Of a stretch of DNA of 64,000 nt, positions 9,602 to 20,800 are shown one piece after another. The position numbers were made by a program, and so were the translations under genes. The DNA comes from Ascarosepion bandense. Lineage: Eukaryota > Mollusca > Cephalopoda > Sepiida > Sepiidae. How positions within the stretch are numbered: the first letter of the stretch is position 1; each line of letters starts with the position of its first letter. The notes below the pieces were generated by a model. That model was given only the letters and a program-made list of their open reading frames with translations, was not told the DNA's origin and made no database searches. The DNA is taken from contig JBBBDQ010000191.1 of assembly GCA_037127315.1 (NCBI GenBank), forward strand, positions 16,353,001 to 16,417,000. The letters run 5' to 3'.

Positions 9602-10270
9602 TACATCACTCAATAAGTTCCGGGCCTGACATATAGACGGCGCCACTAATAAAAAAATCCAGATAATTATTTTATAAAGTACTTTCAAATGGTACGTGAC
9701 AAAATTTGGACCTAATCAGATTATTAGTTTACAAATTCGTTATTTAAATGAAGCTACTATTGCAAATTTTCAAAACAATTGAAAAATCTGAATTTCGTGT
9801 GTTGATAAAGCATTGCTTTATGATGGGAAAATTACTGTTCAAGCAAAGAAATGGCTTAAGAAGTGTTATTCGGACTCTGCTCAATCGGAAACAACGGTTA
9901 AGAGATGGTATGCCGACTTTAAGCGCAAATGATGCTGAACGCTAAGGACGCTCAAAATCGGCAGTCGTCCCGGAAAACACCAAAACACTCTACAAACTCG
10001 TTTTGGCCGATCGTAAATTGCAGTTGCGGCCACAAATGAAGAAGAAAAAAGTGATCTTTCACCAAGACAACGCATCGTGTTACAAGCCGATCACAAAGAT
10101 GACAAAACTACATGAATTGCACTTCGAATTGCTTCCACTTCCACCTTATTCTCCAGATCTGACCTCCAGCGACTACTGGCTGTTTGCAGACCTCAAAATA
10201 CTTCAGGAAAGAGATTAGGCTCCAATGAAAAAGTAATAACGGAAACTAAGGCGTATTGAGTGATGTGTTA
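9602..10270 (+). mobile_element. Mariner element, internally deleted, inserted in the gypsy protease
   Basis: Left end 'tacatcactcaat' (9602-9614) is inverted at 10255-10270 ('attgagtgatgtgtta'). The interior encodes an N-terminal HTH stretch on a frame near 9787-9940 (phrases 'FRVLIKHCFMMGK' and 'TVKRWYADF'). It also encodes a C-terminal catalytic part at 10003-10218: 'VIFHQDNASCYKP' (second catalytic D), 'LPLPPYSPDLTSSDYWLFADLK' split by the usual mariner DD34D spacing. The element is about 670 bp instead of about 1.3 kb. The middle, with the first catalytic aspartate, is gone and frames are shifted, so it cannot encode an active transposase. Confidence 0.8.
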
Positions 10271-11097
10271 CCAAAAACATTCTGTGTGAAATTCGGACGA
10301 CCCAAATTTTTAAAAAGCTGCTTACAATTAAAGCAATTCGATTGAACGACCATTAAAACAATGGGTACATTTCAAGGCAATTTTGAAACCGACAAGCGCG
10401 TTGACATAATTCTTATTACAGTTTTACCATGCAAAAAAATCACGGATTTTAGGAATTGATGCATTAAAAGTAGATACAGCGAGACTAATTTTATGAAAGC
10501 AGAAAGAAATGAAATAGGATTATTGAAAAGTATAAAACAAATATTCGACTATCACCAAAAGTGTATAGTCAAGAAAAGTTCCAATTCCTATCCTACCTTT
10601 TGTAGTAGCCAAAGTAAACAAAACGATACAACAAGGTATACTAGAAAGAGTAACTTACGGTCGTAGTAATAGTGCGACATCTATAGTAGCGATGAAGACA
10701 CCTGACGGATATTTAAAGATACGTGGTGATTGCAAGATAGGAGTAAATCACTAAATATGTTCAGACCCGTTTTCGTTGCCAAATATCGAAACTGCAAGCC
10801 ACGAGTTAGCAAAAATGGAGTACTTTGCAAAAATTGGTCTCAAATCAGGATACAATCAAAAAGAAATAGACGAGAAATCCAATGACATAACCACGACAAA
10901 TACCCCTATAGACTTATTAAGATGGACTCGTCTATCGTTTGGGATAAAAACTTCCAGCCATATTTTTCAAAAAGCAATTGAAAGGTTTTTATTAGTAAAA
11001 ATTTAAAAAATATGATAATATAACAGGTTGATATCGGTGTAGGGGGCAAATACTAAGAAGAATTAACATATAAAAACAGAGCAAAACCAATGGACCA
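10271..11097 (+). mobile_element. Ty3/gypsy-like pol: protease end and reverse transcriptase start (decayed)
   Basis: Directly after the mariner end the gypsy frame continues ('FGRPKFLKSCLQLKQF' at about 10288-10342, 'GNFETDKRVDII' near 10378). Reverse transcriptase follows: 'PNIETASHELAKM' at 10779, then 'YFAKIGLKSGYNQ' (10821-10860), 'LLRWTRLSFGIKTSSHIFQ' (10914-10971). This is the Ty3/gypsy finger-palm pattern; in the block A motif the canonical K-I-D-L has become K-I-G-L, so the first catalytic aspartate is lost. The YxDD-equivalent near 11020 is also altered. Stops and frameshifts occur throughout. Confidence 0.75.
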
Positions 11098-11484
11098 ATT
11101 GTTCGATGGCAGAGCTTTTATTACTTTTAGTTCAAATATTTGTTGTATTTTTAGTTTGTTTTTGGGTTCATTTCCCTCCCATCATTTCACCTTTCATTAA
11201 ATGTTTTATATTATATTGTACTTAAATACATTTTTATTGTCATGGGTTATTTCCCCACTTTTTTTAGGTGTCCCGTGTGAGTTTGTGGTATTGTGGTATA
11301 TGAAGGATTGGGAGATGATGAATGGGTTCTTTTGGTTATTGTGCAACTTGTAATCAGTGAATGGGTCGTGATAGTGTTTAGCTAGGTATAGTTCAGTAAG
11401 AACCAACCTCTTCCCCTCCCCCTTTTCGGCTTGGTGCCACAATTTTTGTATCTTTTACAAAAATAAATATTGTTCGATGGCAGA
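11098..11484 (-). mobile_element. Short retroposon R (copy 1) with 16-bp target duplication inside gypsy pol
   Basis: The direct repeat 'attgttcgatggcaga' occurs at 11098-11113 and 11469-11484 and brackets an unrelated 355-bp insert. Read on the minus strand the insert begins near 'tttgtaaaagatacaaaaat' and contains 'ggggaagaggttggttctta' and 'catctcccaatccttcat'. A shorter relative lies at 11607-11738 on the plus strand. There is no coding frame; it is probably a SINE-like retroposon. Confidence 0.65.
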
Positions 11485-11596
11485 ACTATCCTTTAAGGAA
11501 GCAAAGCACAAAGTATCCGTAGAAAATGGCATAATATGCAATCTAGATGTAATAGTAGCACCTCAAATACTGAGAGTGGAAATATTAAAAGGAGTA
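11485..11596 (+). mobile_element. Ty3/gypsy-like pol, RNase H-integrase spacer (decayed)
   Basis: A frame reads 'HKVSVENGIICNLDVIVAPQ' and 'RVEILKGVH', the region just before the integrase zinc-binding module in gypsy elements. The rest of the RT and RNase H is missing between this segment and the one before it. Confidence 0.5.
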
Positions 11597-11748
11597 CATG
11601 ATGACGTACATAATATTTTGTAAAAATACAAAATTGTGGCACAAGGCTGAAAAGGGGATGGAAAGAGGTTGGTACTCACTGAACTATCCTATGCCAAGCT
11701 AAGCACTATAAGGACCCATCCATCGACTCCCAATCCTTCATGATGACG
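11597..11748 (+). mobile_element. Short retroposon R (copy 2) with 10-bp target duplication
   Basis: 'catgatgacg' at 11597-11606 and 11739-11748 flanks a 132-bp insert. The insert shares 'acaaaattgtggcac', 'aagaggttggtactcactga' and 'ctcccaatcctt' with copy 1, in the opposite orientation. Confidence 0.65.
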
Positions 11749-12700
11749 CACATTGTGGAATAACAGCAACGCAAATAAGACTAACAGTAGAAGCTTTGTG
11801 GTCAGGATATTCAAAAGACATAGAATTCGTCGAAAATGTACGGGAAAAAAACTTCAAGCAAACAAAAATTTACTCATGGCCCAAGGAAGTAGAGCTATGG
11901 GTTAGGGTCCATATGGATCACACGCATATCAGAGATAGGGGGATTATTCTTGGCATTCATATTCATTTTCAGGATAGCCAGAAGTTGTCAGAGTAAAATA
12001 CAGAATAATAACCTCAATAAAGCAAACGCCAAAAACTATATTTTCAAAGAATGGAGTATACGAGAAAATGGTCACAGTCAATGCAGCCAAACTTTGCGAT
12101 GGGAACTTATGTGCGTGTTTAGAACAAATTGGATGCATCCCATACAAGGCTCCAACACAGCACCCACAATTTAACGGCATTGCAGAAAGAATGATACAAA
12201 TAGTGAAAATGGGATGGAAAGCATTCTCACAACTTAATGAAAATATAGAAGCATATTTGCCAAAAATACTCCTCAGTTAGAGATTCATTCCACATGCGAG
12301 AAGGAAACTGAGCCCTTCGGCATTAATGGGAAGAGAAATCGGAGCCCCCATAACTATGTCCTTTGCAACGAAAGATAAGGTACGACATAAAAAGAATAAA
12401 GAGGCGAAATCAGGAGATGCAAATTTCTTGATATTAAAAGGACACAACATGGCTATACTTTAAAAAAAAAAAAGCAGACAACATATACTGGCACATACAG
12501 AAACAAGTTGGATGATGTGGAAATGAAAGGGCAGGAACAAGAAGAGGCAGAAAGTTACAAAAGTCGAACAGAGCAGGAAATGGAAGAAAGTGAGACTGAA
12601 AAGACAGACGAGTATGAAGAAGAAAATGAAGAGAGACCAAGATCACCATTAAAGATAAAATAAGACAACACAGTACTAAAATAATCAGGAGGAGTAAAAG
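11749..12700 (+). mobile_element. Ty3/gypsy-like integrase and C-terminal tail (decayed)
   Basis: Integrase motifs appear in order. The zinc-binding end is 'HCGITATQIRLTVEALW' (about 11752-11803). The first catalytic region is 'VHMDHTHI' (about 11907-11930). A frame jump near 11940-12070 precedes the second region 'CDGNLCACLEQIGCIPYKAP' (12092-12151). There the usual D-N-G has become N-A-A, so the second catalytic aspartate is lost. The catalytic glutamate lies in 'NGIAERMIQIVK' (12173-12208). The C-terminal tail runs through 'LSPSALMGREIGAPI' to a highly charged E/K-rich end around 12500-12660. No 3' LTR was recognised downstream. Confidence 0.75.
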
Positions 12701-12714
12701 AAAAAATAGATGAT

Positions 12715-12840
12715 TTTCTGTAGCTTAGATATGGCACTAATCTGAAAGTATGAGGAATCCAATGAGGATCGAACTCACTGTTCAGTCGTAGTTGATCTAG
12801 CAATATAAGTTTGCTAGCCATTGTATCACGTTCAGGTGGT
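12715..12840 (-). mobile_element. SINE-C type tRNA-headed fragment
   Basis: The reversed B box sits in 'gaggatcgaactcactg' (12764-12780) and the reversed A-box region in 'gctagccattgtatcacg' (12814-12831). It is preceded by 'atatggcactaatctg'. It abuts the end of the gypsy relic. Confidence 0.5.
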
Positions 12841-14985
12841 CAAGGAATCAGTTGTTCAGATTGCTTAGCGATTTATGTATTTGCTGACTTGTCATGATTT
12901 TTTATTTTATTGATAAATATGCGACTGACAAAAGAAAAAAGAAAATGCTTTAATGTTCCGAATCACTAAAAAGTGTTTGGCCGGTGCTATATTTCCTCTT
13001 TCATTTAATTAGCGTCTGCCCTGAGTCGTATGACGCGTACCGAACAAAGCTGTTTCATTGGTCGATCAGTTTCGATCAGGATGCTTTTAGGTTAGGACAA
13101 CAATGGCAGTAACGTGTTAAAAAAAAGTCACCCGACTTTGACTCATGTTTACAATTTTGTCATTCATTGAATACTATTTAGGAATTTATTCATAAATGTT
13201 TTGCTTTTGCGTCCCACTTTTTGTTTTCATTGAATATTGTTTAAAATATCCCCCCCCTCTCTCTTACTTTTTTGTACGCTTTTTCTTCTATTTTCTTTTT
13301 TTTTTATTTTCTACGATATTTCTTGTCAGTTTTCTTTCTCTTTCTTTTCACGGTTTTCTTTTTCTTGTTTCTTTCTTTCTTTCGTTCTTTCTTTCGTTCT
13401 GTTCGCTTAATCTTGATATCTATTAAGGATTACTCAGTACAGAATTTTGCGAATTGATGATGAGAGAAAAGGAGAAAGATTTTCTTACATTAATCTTTCA
13501 AGCTGGGGGTGGTGTCTGCTTGCCAATCTGCTCCCCAATTTGTACTAAAAATCCAAACAATTTTTTTTCGTTTCACAATATATGGGTATTTTCCCATACA
13601 CAAATTTAAACAAATAAACAGCAAATTCTGTCTGTACGTCAGTGTGTTTGAAATCCCTCTAAATCGGGACACATGCTCTATACAGACATATTATGCCTTT
13701 TTGGAATCATGATGATCGCGGAATTGAAAATCTTCCCTTCATCTAATGCTTGAAAATCCAGCATTGGGATTTATGTCTAGATGAGTAGGGAACAGCTAAT
13801 AACTTAAATTTTAAAATTACTGGAAAAAAAAAAAGCAAATAGTGATTTTTTTTTTTAAAGTTTGTAATTCATATAGAAAAACTTTTTAGATTTTTTTTTG
13901 TTTAAAATAATCTAAACTTTGTGAATTGAGGAAATTCATTTTATGTCTTCAAAATGCAAGTAATTAAAGTGGAAGGTTCGTAACGTGAAGTTCTGAACTT
14001 CTGCAGAGTTTGTGATTTGAAGAATTCAGTTTTCGGCATGAATTGGAATTTCGGCCTATATCAGTTTTTTGGCCTAAACCGGTCTTTTGGTAGGAATTGA
14101 ACTTGTATTCCGAATCAGAGTTAAAGTGAGATTTTGAAGTTCTATAGGGTGAATTAAGGAATTCCAAATTTCTTCAAAATTATCATTGTTGTTTTCTAAG
14201 CTAAACCAGAGGTCCCTTTAGTTTTGGGTCCAGTTTTGAAAGCCTCACTCAGTAAATTAGTAAAATGAAACCACGAGTTAGTTATATTTTTAGGAGCATA
14301 GTAAAAAAAAACTCTTAATAGGTGTGAAATTGAAATAGGGTTAATTTGTTTATGTAAATATAGGAAATACGCGTGTAGAAACTTGTTCAATATATTATTC
14401 TGAACGTATAAAACTTAAGCAAGATAAAGAAGAATTAGTTGCTAAATTTTAATAAAACTTTGGTAGAATGACAGTGAAGTTAACGAGACTTTGTTAACCA
14501 GTTCGTGTTTGATAGGTCAATGTTCTAACGGAAGCGTCCGTACATAGATGAAAGAAGTGTCGAATGAATGTCATTTTTCTAAACTTGATAGAATTTTGTA
14601 AAATTATCTTTGCAGCGAGTGAGCTATATTGTAGAAAGCTTGATTTATTTGAGAGTAGTTTCAGTATGCCACTCGGACTTTTTGTCGACAGTCCTCCTTT
14701 TGAAGGAACTTGGTCTGATGACGTTAATTTCTATCCACTCCGATTCTTGACATGAACGAATCGTAATTTGTCCTGTTGGCCTCTTTGCTAATAATCATGT
14801 CGTTAATCTCACAAAGCCACTTTTCAAACGTTTCGCATTCCGTTCGTTTGGTTAGTTAAAAATAACCCAGAGGAGGAGCTCTCTTCTCAGTTCTTATTTT
14901 CAGGACATTAATTTTTTATTACTCTGACCATACATTATCAGGCTCAGAAACACGGTGTATTAAAAAGGTATCACCCGATCACCTC
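12841..14985. other. AT-rich, apparently single-copy DNA
   Basis: Contains a pyrimidine-rich tract at 13230-13400 and long A/T runs at 13825-13900. I found no gene, no RNA and no repeat partner inside the window. Confidence 0.45.
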
Positions 14986-15495
14986 ATTGGCTGAAAATGT
15001 CTTCACTATTAGTGAGTGGTACTCAGGGCCGTGCTTGGGCCCCCGCAAACCTCGCAATCGCGGGGGGAGGGGGCCGTAAGATGCATAGAAGCCGCAAGGC
15101 ACCTCGGCTCCGCAGATCTATTCTAATGAAAAAAAAATTAACAAAATCATTATTTTGATTAGCTGGAAAAATTATCATATTTGTATGTTGAAATAGACAT
15201 CTATCAACTTGTTTCGCTCTCTTATATATTTGATAGAAGCCTTCCGGATGCAACTCATTTGTCATTAAAAAATGAGAGAGAAATAGATTATAGATATCTT
15301 TCAACAGACAAGTAGCTAAAAGTTATGAAAACGTTCGTAATGCATAGCTTCAAAACGACAATTCCACGATTTCTTCCGTTTTTTCGAGATCACGGAATAT
15401 CTGCGTTCCAAGAGAATGTTATTTTGTTTAAAGTACCATTTATTGTGGTTTCGGTATGTTCGAGGAGGCGCAAGTTGCATTTTGAAGAGGGATGA
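14986..15495. other. Unassigned, with a GC-rich island at 15025-15120
   Basis: The island starts 'cagggccgtgcttgggcccc', which has the look of a hAT-type transposon end, and the next 400 bp are AT-rich. No inverted partner of the end was found, so I do not call a transposon. Confidence 0.3.
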
Positions 15496-15561
15496 GAGTA
15501 GAGGGATCACGAGGCGCGAGTAGAGGGATCACGAGGCGCGAGTAGAGGGATCACAAGGCGC
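15496..15561 (+). repeat. 22-bp tandem repeat, 3 units
   Basis: Unit 'gagtagagggatcacgaggc' plus 'gc' repeats at 15496, 15518 and 15540. The third unit has one change (cacaaggc). Confidence 0.95.
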
Positions 15562-15900
15562 ATTCTGCGGTGGTGGTGGGCGATTTTGCTAAGTACGACA
15601 TTGGTAGTACTTTTGCATAATTTATTTATGAATGGTCTGTTTGTTTAATCGTTTTTTTCCTTTCTTTTCTTGACTTCTATTTCTTCGGCTTCATTTCATT
15701 CCGATATCTCTGCAACCGTCAACCTTATGAAGAGCAGTCTGCCAAAGGTATACAACATGAAAGTGCACACGATGAAGAAGTGTTTCATTGGTTTCTCTTA
15801 TGCTGAAAAAGTGTACTCATTGATATGCATCAGAGATCTTTTCTTTTAACATCTACAGTGACTGAACAATGGATGTGTGCACAGTTTTTACATAGGTAAT
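15562..15900. other. Nothing recognised
   Basis: A pyrimidine-rich stretch lies at 15645-15700. No repeat or gene was seen. Confidence 0.4.
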
Positions 15901-16204
15901 GTGTGTTGTATTGCAGTGGATATCCGCTCGGAACGAGAAATCGGAGAGCCGAGTTCAAATTCCAGTTGAGTTCATTGCATTCGCATACGCGAAAATACCC
16001 TTGGGAAAGGTATTAATTCGTCTCTTCCCTCTAGTTATGGGTTAAATAGAAGAACGGATTGAGTTCTGTAGCCTTGGTTGGCAACCAGTCTACCAGAGAA
16101 ATTAATGGCAACCTACTGCGGGAAAATTTTTGCCTAGTTAGTCATGTCTCTTGCGAGACATGATTGCTTAAGCGTGCGTTACGTATGGCACTCAAATGAC
16201 TGAA
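15901..16204 (+). mobile_element. SINE-A, full length, first of a tandem pair
   Basis: Head 'tattgcagtggatatccgc', B box 'gagttcaaattcc' and all body blocks are present. The tail ends in 'tgactga' at 16204. The next SINE head starts immediately after. Confidence 0.9.
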
Positions 16205-16434
16205 TGCGTTGTAGTGTGATGCAGTGGGTAACCATTTGGAATTACAGTCGGGTTCGTTAAATTCCCTTACGAGCAAACACTTCTTAAGAAACTTATAAAT
16301 CCATTTCTTCTCGACCCATCAACGGTTGAATAGCAAGACACATTGGGTCATATAGACTTGTTTGAGAACCAGTCTACTGCAGAATTAAACGGCAGCGTGT
16401 ATCACGTATGACACTTACTGACTCAATGTATTTC
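16205..16434 (+). mobile_element. Divergent SINE-A relative, second of a tandem pair
   Basis: Head 'gcgttgtagtgtgatgcagtg', B box 'cgggttcgttaaattcc', body 'accagtctactgcag' and tail 'tgtatcacgtatgacactta' are all recognisable but diverged. Part of the body is missing, including the hairpin block. Confidence 0.75.
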
Positions 16435-16990
16435 AACAATAGCGACAGTGATGTACGTTGAAAAAGTGGGTCACCTCCGAAAATGCGGATTTTATTTTTT
16501 ATCCCCTTCACATGCAGGTTCCTGTACGTCGCTGGCGAAAATGGATAACCAATCATTTTGAATTTGAAAACGCGCTTTATCCAACGTTATTATTGCGTTC
16601 TTAGTATCTCTTTTAATTATCGCGGAAATAAATAAAAGGCATTACTTTCGGAGCGAACCTCGTCTGTGCGTGTTATCTAGGATCCAAGCGTGAGACTTTC
16701 GCTTAAGCTACAAAGAAGGCGGAAACCTAATCGAGAAGCTTATAAAGTACTGATGACAGACTTGTACATTTGGCTCGAAACCAAGTCAGTTGTTAGTAAT
16801 GAACATCGAACTACTGATCGAGAGACAAGTGACACTTAATGTATTTTGAGGGCAACGAAGCGGCTGAAATAAGCGACAAACCTATTTCTTCCATGACGAA
16901 CATCATCGCCAATAATCTATATAATAAAGGAACAGTGTTTTCTCTCTCCACCACACACAAGCATGTGACTTTGCGTGCGTGTGTGTAATG
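16435..16990. other. Nothing recognised
   Basis: Mixed-composition DNA without a repeat partner or supported frame. Confidence 0.4.
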
Positions 16991-16994
16991 TACA

Positions 16995-17100
16995 ATGATT
17001 TACTAAGCAGAGCTTAGACGTGGCAAAAGGCCAAAAATATGGAGCACCTAGTGTAGTAATTGAGATGGCGAGACAAGCTTGTAACTATTACCCGATGACG
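16995..17100 (-). mobile_element. SINE-C type fragment, decayed
   Basis: 'gatttactaagcagagc', 'gacgtggcaaaaggcc' and 'tggagcacctagtg' align with 4850-4905. Confidence 0.4.
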
Positions 17101-17485
17101 ATGTGCTCAGAGAAAATTTAATGTATATGCTTTTGTGTGTGCTGTGTACGAGTGATTTTAACGGCCTTATGGCATTTAATGTATACACAAGAACATGCAC
17201 TGACATACACAGAGAATTTGATTAAATAAGATATTTAAATAATACGTTTCCCTCCTATTCATTCTGAACAATCACTATCCTGGGTTGAGTAATAAAATCA
17301 TAAATTTGGGGACAAAAATACATAAATAAAGAAAACTGAATGTTTTAAACCTAAAATAAGTCATTAGAATTTTAATGATCTTAATGAATTTGTTCGAAAT
17401 AATTAAGTACTAAAAATTAAATTTATTTTCTTTTTAAGAATATTTTTCAGCTACTGTTGAATTACAATATACATACGCACTTTCA
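17101..17485. other. AT-rich, nothing recognised
   Basis: No repeat partner or frame was seen. Confidence 0.4.
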
Positions 17486-18385
17486 ATCAGTCAGTTAAGT
17501 GCCATACTTGGCAGCTCGGATGCAGTTACTTTCTCACCGACGTAATGTGGCTTCCCTGTATCTCTTCTACACATACTTTCACGGCATCTGCTCCGATGAA
17601 CTTAGCTCACTGGTACCTACTATATATGAATTTACTCGAGCCACAACATTAGCAACTAGGTTCGACCCCTTTACTGTGAAACCAATAAATTGTAAACACA
17701 AATTCTACCCCAGCAGTTTATTTCCTCGCACTTCCCGCCTGTGGAATTCCCTTCCAAATGTAAAGTCAATAGTCATCTTCTTTCTCTCTAACCTGCATCC
17801 TCTCTTTCATGCTTCTTTCTCCGTCCACTCTACTCCCATCAGTATTCTCATCGTTCTCTTACCCTCTTCCTGACACCCCCTGTAACCTGTGACTCTTTCT
17901 CATAACTTTCCTCCTATGTAACCCCCTGCACAACAGTGGCAGTAAAATGCTTTGATTGGGGCGACACGATTATAAAAAAATACGCGATACACTCTTGGGC
18001 GATCTTGTCTCGCAAGAGACATGACTGACTGGGCAGAAGATTATCCTGCAGTAGGTTGCCATTACATTCTGCTGTAGACTGGTCGCCAGCCAAGGGTATA
18101 GAATCCAACCTGTCTTGCTATCTAACCCATAATTGGAGGGAAGAGACGGATTAATACCTTTCCCAAGGGTATTTGCATGGAAGTGAATGCAAGGAATTCA
18201 ACTGGAATTCAACTATACAACCCAACCTGTCTTGTTATTTAACCCATAATTGGAGGGAAGAGACGGATTAATACCTTTCCCAAGGGTATTTGCATGTAAG
18301 TGAATGCAAGGAATTCAACTGGAATTCGAACTCGGCTCTCTGATTTCTCGTTCCGAGCCGATATCTACTGCACCACAATTGCAAT
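17486..18385 (-). mobile_element. SINE-A split by a LINE and carrying an internal duplication
   Basis: The tail 'cagtcagttaagtgccatac' (17489-17508) is separated by 468 bp from the continuation 'gcgatacactcttgggcgat' (17984-18003). In other copies these two pieces are adjacent. The body at 18094-18211 ('ctgtct..aactggaattcaac') is repeated at 18216-18325 before the head 'tatctactgcaccacaattgc' is reached. Confidence 0.85.
17509..17978 (+). mobile_element. CR1/Jockey-superfamily LINE 3' fragment inserted in a SINE
   Basis: The frame at 17520-17790 reads the C-terminal part of the ORF2-type protein. 'RRNVASLYLFYTYFHGICSD' lies at 17540-17600, then 'TIYEFTRATTLATRFDPFTV', then 'FFPRTSRLWNSLP'-like residues near 17710-17750. 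This is the region C-terminal to the reverse transcriptase, as also seen at 25282-25566 and 57235-57560. The 3' UTR ends with 'gattggggcgacacgattat' and an A-run (17955-17978). Confidence 0.8.
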
Positions 18386-18469
18386 ATCTATATATACACA
18401 TAGTTTGAATTGTATTGAAATTGTCATTTGTGTCACAAGGGTTAATTTTCTTATTTTTTTACTTTTTTA

Positions 18470-18725
18470 CAATAAGGTTTGCTCTGTACAAGGCCAGGGG
18501 TTACACAAAGTAGAGGGTTAAATTAAGGGTAGTTTATATGGATAAGGGAGGAAGATAACGATTGACTTTGAACTTGAACAGGTCAAGATTGTAGGGATCG
18601 GGAAAACATAGACTTGGAGGTCTGTTCCACAGAGCATTCGTTCGCGTGTAGAAGCCGTTTGAGTTAAACTTCTCGCTGTTGGAATACAGAGGGAATGACA
18701 ATCGCTGAGTAATAAGAGTTTGAGT
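18470..18725 (-). mobile_element. CR1/Jockey-like LINE C-terminal scrap, a different subfamily
   Basis: The minus strand around 18560-18680 reads 'NGFYTRTNALWNRPPSLCFP' and 'PYNLDLFKFKVNRYLPPL', the conserved C-terminal block of this LINE group. Sequence outside the block is unlike the 57-kb copy. Confidence 0.65.
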
Positions 18726-19585
18726 TTGAATATTCGACCGTTTGGAATAATTTTTATAACTACTGTATTTTTTATTTCAGTTGAATATATTTTCTAAGAA
18801 ATTTCCTATAAAATAGACAAATAATTTAGGCTTGAAATTTCATCATCTTAACGCAAGCAAAGAGAGAAACTGAACTGACACACTAAAATCTAATTGGTAC
18901 CTACTTAGAGACAGAGATACACATAATATCCTTCTGATTTTCGACCCAGCTATATAGAGTGAATTGGTCAGGTGATCAGCTACCACCTTACGACCGCGCA
19001 CTCATCGTACTGATGATGACGGCAGAGTCAGGTGCTTCTTGAGCGATGGAACGAAACGACCATTTTTCCATCTTTAGAAATGGATCGTATATATAAGGTC
19101 CACTTGATATCTGAAGTAAGTCCCTATAGACGTTTTTCAAAACGATAAATGTCGGAAAATGTTTTTCTACACCACCTTCCTATCCGCCCTACACACGTTT
19201 ATTTGAACCCGTGGCGTACATTTTTTCAACTATGTGTTAGCAAATGTCAATAAAAGCGATCTAAAAGCCGCTATTAAAACAACAAATCTATGACAGAGCT
19301 GACATTTTGTGCACCTTAGCGGTGATGGCATGACGAAAGCAATGGCTGACAGGTACTGACCATTATGTGTGGTATTATTTGCCGTTTACAAAGGAAAAAA
19401 GGTGGAAATTGGATACTTTATAAGGCTGAGTTAGGTGTGAGAAAGATGATTTCCATAACAAAACAATAAAAAAAAATGTGGGAGAGGGGGGTTGTGTTTA
19501 AACATACCAGGCGAAATACTGTACTTGATACAAATTTAAATCGCATACTGGCATCTCTCGTTTAATCTGTGACGGGAGTGTTAAA
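18726..19585. other. Nothing recognised
   Basis: Mixed DNA with a G-rich stretch at 19477-19495. No supported gene or repeat. Confidence 0.4.
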
Positions 19586-19589
19586 TAGG

Positions 19590-20112
19590 TCACCAAAGGC
19601 GTATGGGAAAATGTGAAAAATGTCTTCCAGAAGTTAAACAAAGGATTATAATGCAGGAAAATTTCGCTAGAAACGAAAGAAACATTGATGAACTGTTATG
19701 CAATAATCTCCTTTTTGGCACTAAATGCATGACAACACCTTCAGAGATGAAAAGGGAAAATTAGGCTACACAGATGTGGTTCTACAGAAAGATGCTGAGA
19801 ATACCATGTACGTATTATGTTAGAAACGAGGACGTTTTAAGGAAAATGAAAACGAATAACACTTGCACTTAGACACAGAAAGGGACATTTCTGGAACGCA
19901 TAACTAACGATGAAAGAACGCTCGGAGAATTTAACACCCACAAGATATATTGAAGACAAAAGAAACAGGGGGAAACAGCCAGTAACCTACCTAACAAGCT
20001 TTTGTCAATAGTTGGTAGAACAGCATATGGGTGAGATCATAAAAAGACAAACATTACTAACAGTTATAAAATATGTCAGGTTATGGACACGGCGCAATGA
20101 TAAAGAAGTATT
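19590..20112 (+). mobile_element. RTE-like LINE 3' fragment, old and frameshifted
   Basis: Nucleotide landmarks of the RTE C-terminus occur in order: 'gtcttccagaagttaaacaa', 'aggaaaatttcgctagaaac', 'tgtggttctacagaaagatg', 'ctgagaataccatg', 'ggttatggacacggcgcaatg'. No long frame remains. Confidence 0.65.
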
Positions 20113-20159
20113 TGTGACACCAACTTATTTTAAACACTGACACACTGACCCGACAACTG

Positions 20160-20161
20160 AA

Positions 20162-20189
<28 letters not shown>
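20160..20189. repeat. (TA)n microsatellite
   Basis: Fourteen or so TA units after 'tgaaa'. Confidence 0.95.
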
Positions 20190-20193
<4 letters not shown>

Positions 20194-20525
20194 TCCTGTC
20201 TATTTGGTGTTGATCCAAGTGATTGGAGGTTATTATTAGTTCAGTACGTTGAAACAGCAGCGTATTTGCAAATAGATGTCACACGCACACAATTACATAA
20301 CTTCACTCTCATGCACACGCAACCACACACACAAACACACACATTAACAGGAATATATGTAGTTGCGAAACAGACGTTAGGATATATTTATATTTCTGCG
20401 AGTGAAAATTCGAGACAAAGTGCGATTTAATACGGGAATCCACTTTCGTACATGCGGACAGAGTAAAAAAAAAAGAAGAAAAGCTTAGTATTCTGCGGTT
20501 AGTACTACAAAGCTATCATGGCGCC

Positions 20526-20530
20526 CCATA

Positions 20531-20589
<59 letters not shown>
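20526..20589. repeat. (TA)n microsatellite
   Basis: About 30 uninterrupted TA units. Confidence 0.97.
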
Positions 20590-20590
<1 letters not shown>

Positions 20591-20800
20591 CCAAAATGCA
20601 CAATCCAAAACACAATCAAAAAATACTTATTGCCATAGTTTTCAGTGCCGCGGATCTTTTCTCAGAAACTTGGCGATAAACGCCAACAGAGATTTAATGA
20701 CTCGGCTGTCTTCGGTCTGGAAACGCAATTGAGATGCATCCGTGTAGACTCGCGTTTGTTATGCATTCATACAGCCGTATGTAGAAATCATATTTGCCTC
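20590..20800 (+). mobile_element. Repeat X, copy 1
   Basis: 'ctcagaaacttggcgataaac', 'agatttaatgactcggctg', 'cttcggtctggaaacgcaa' and 'ttgagatgcatccgtgtag' correspond to 59050-59130 and, inverted, to 58865-58925. It abuts a (TA)n tract, as the other copy does. Confidence 0.55.

Noticed and set aside
14986..15125. hAT-type transposon end ('cagggccgtgcttgggcccc')
   Set aside because: No inverted partner, no 8-bp duplication and no transposase similarity that I can support.
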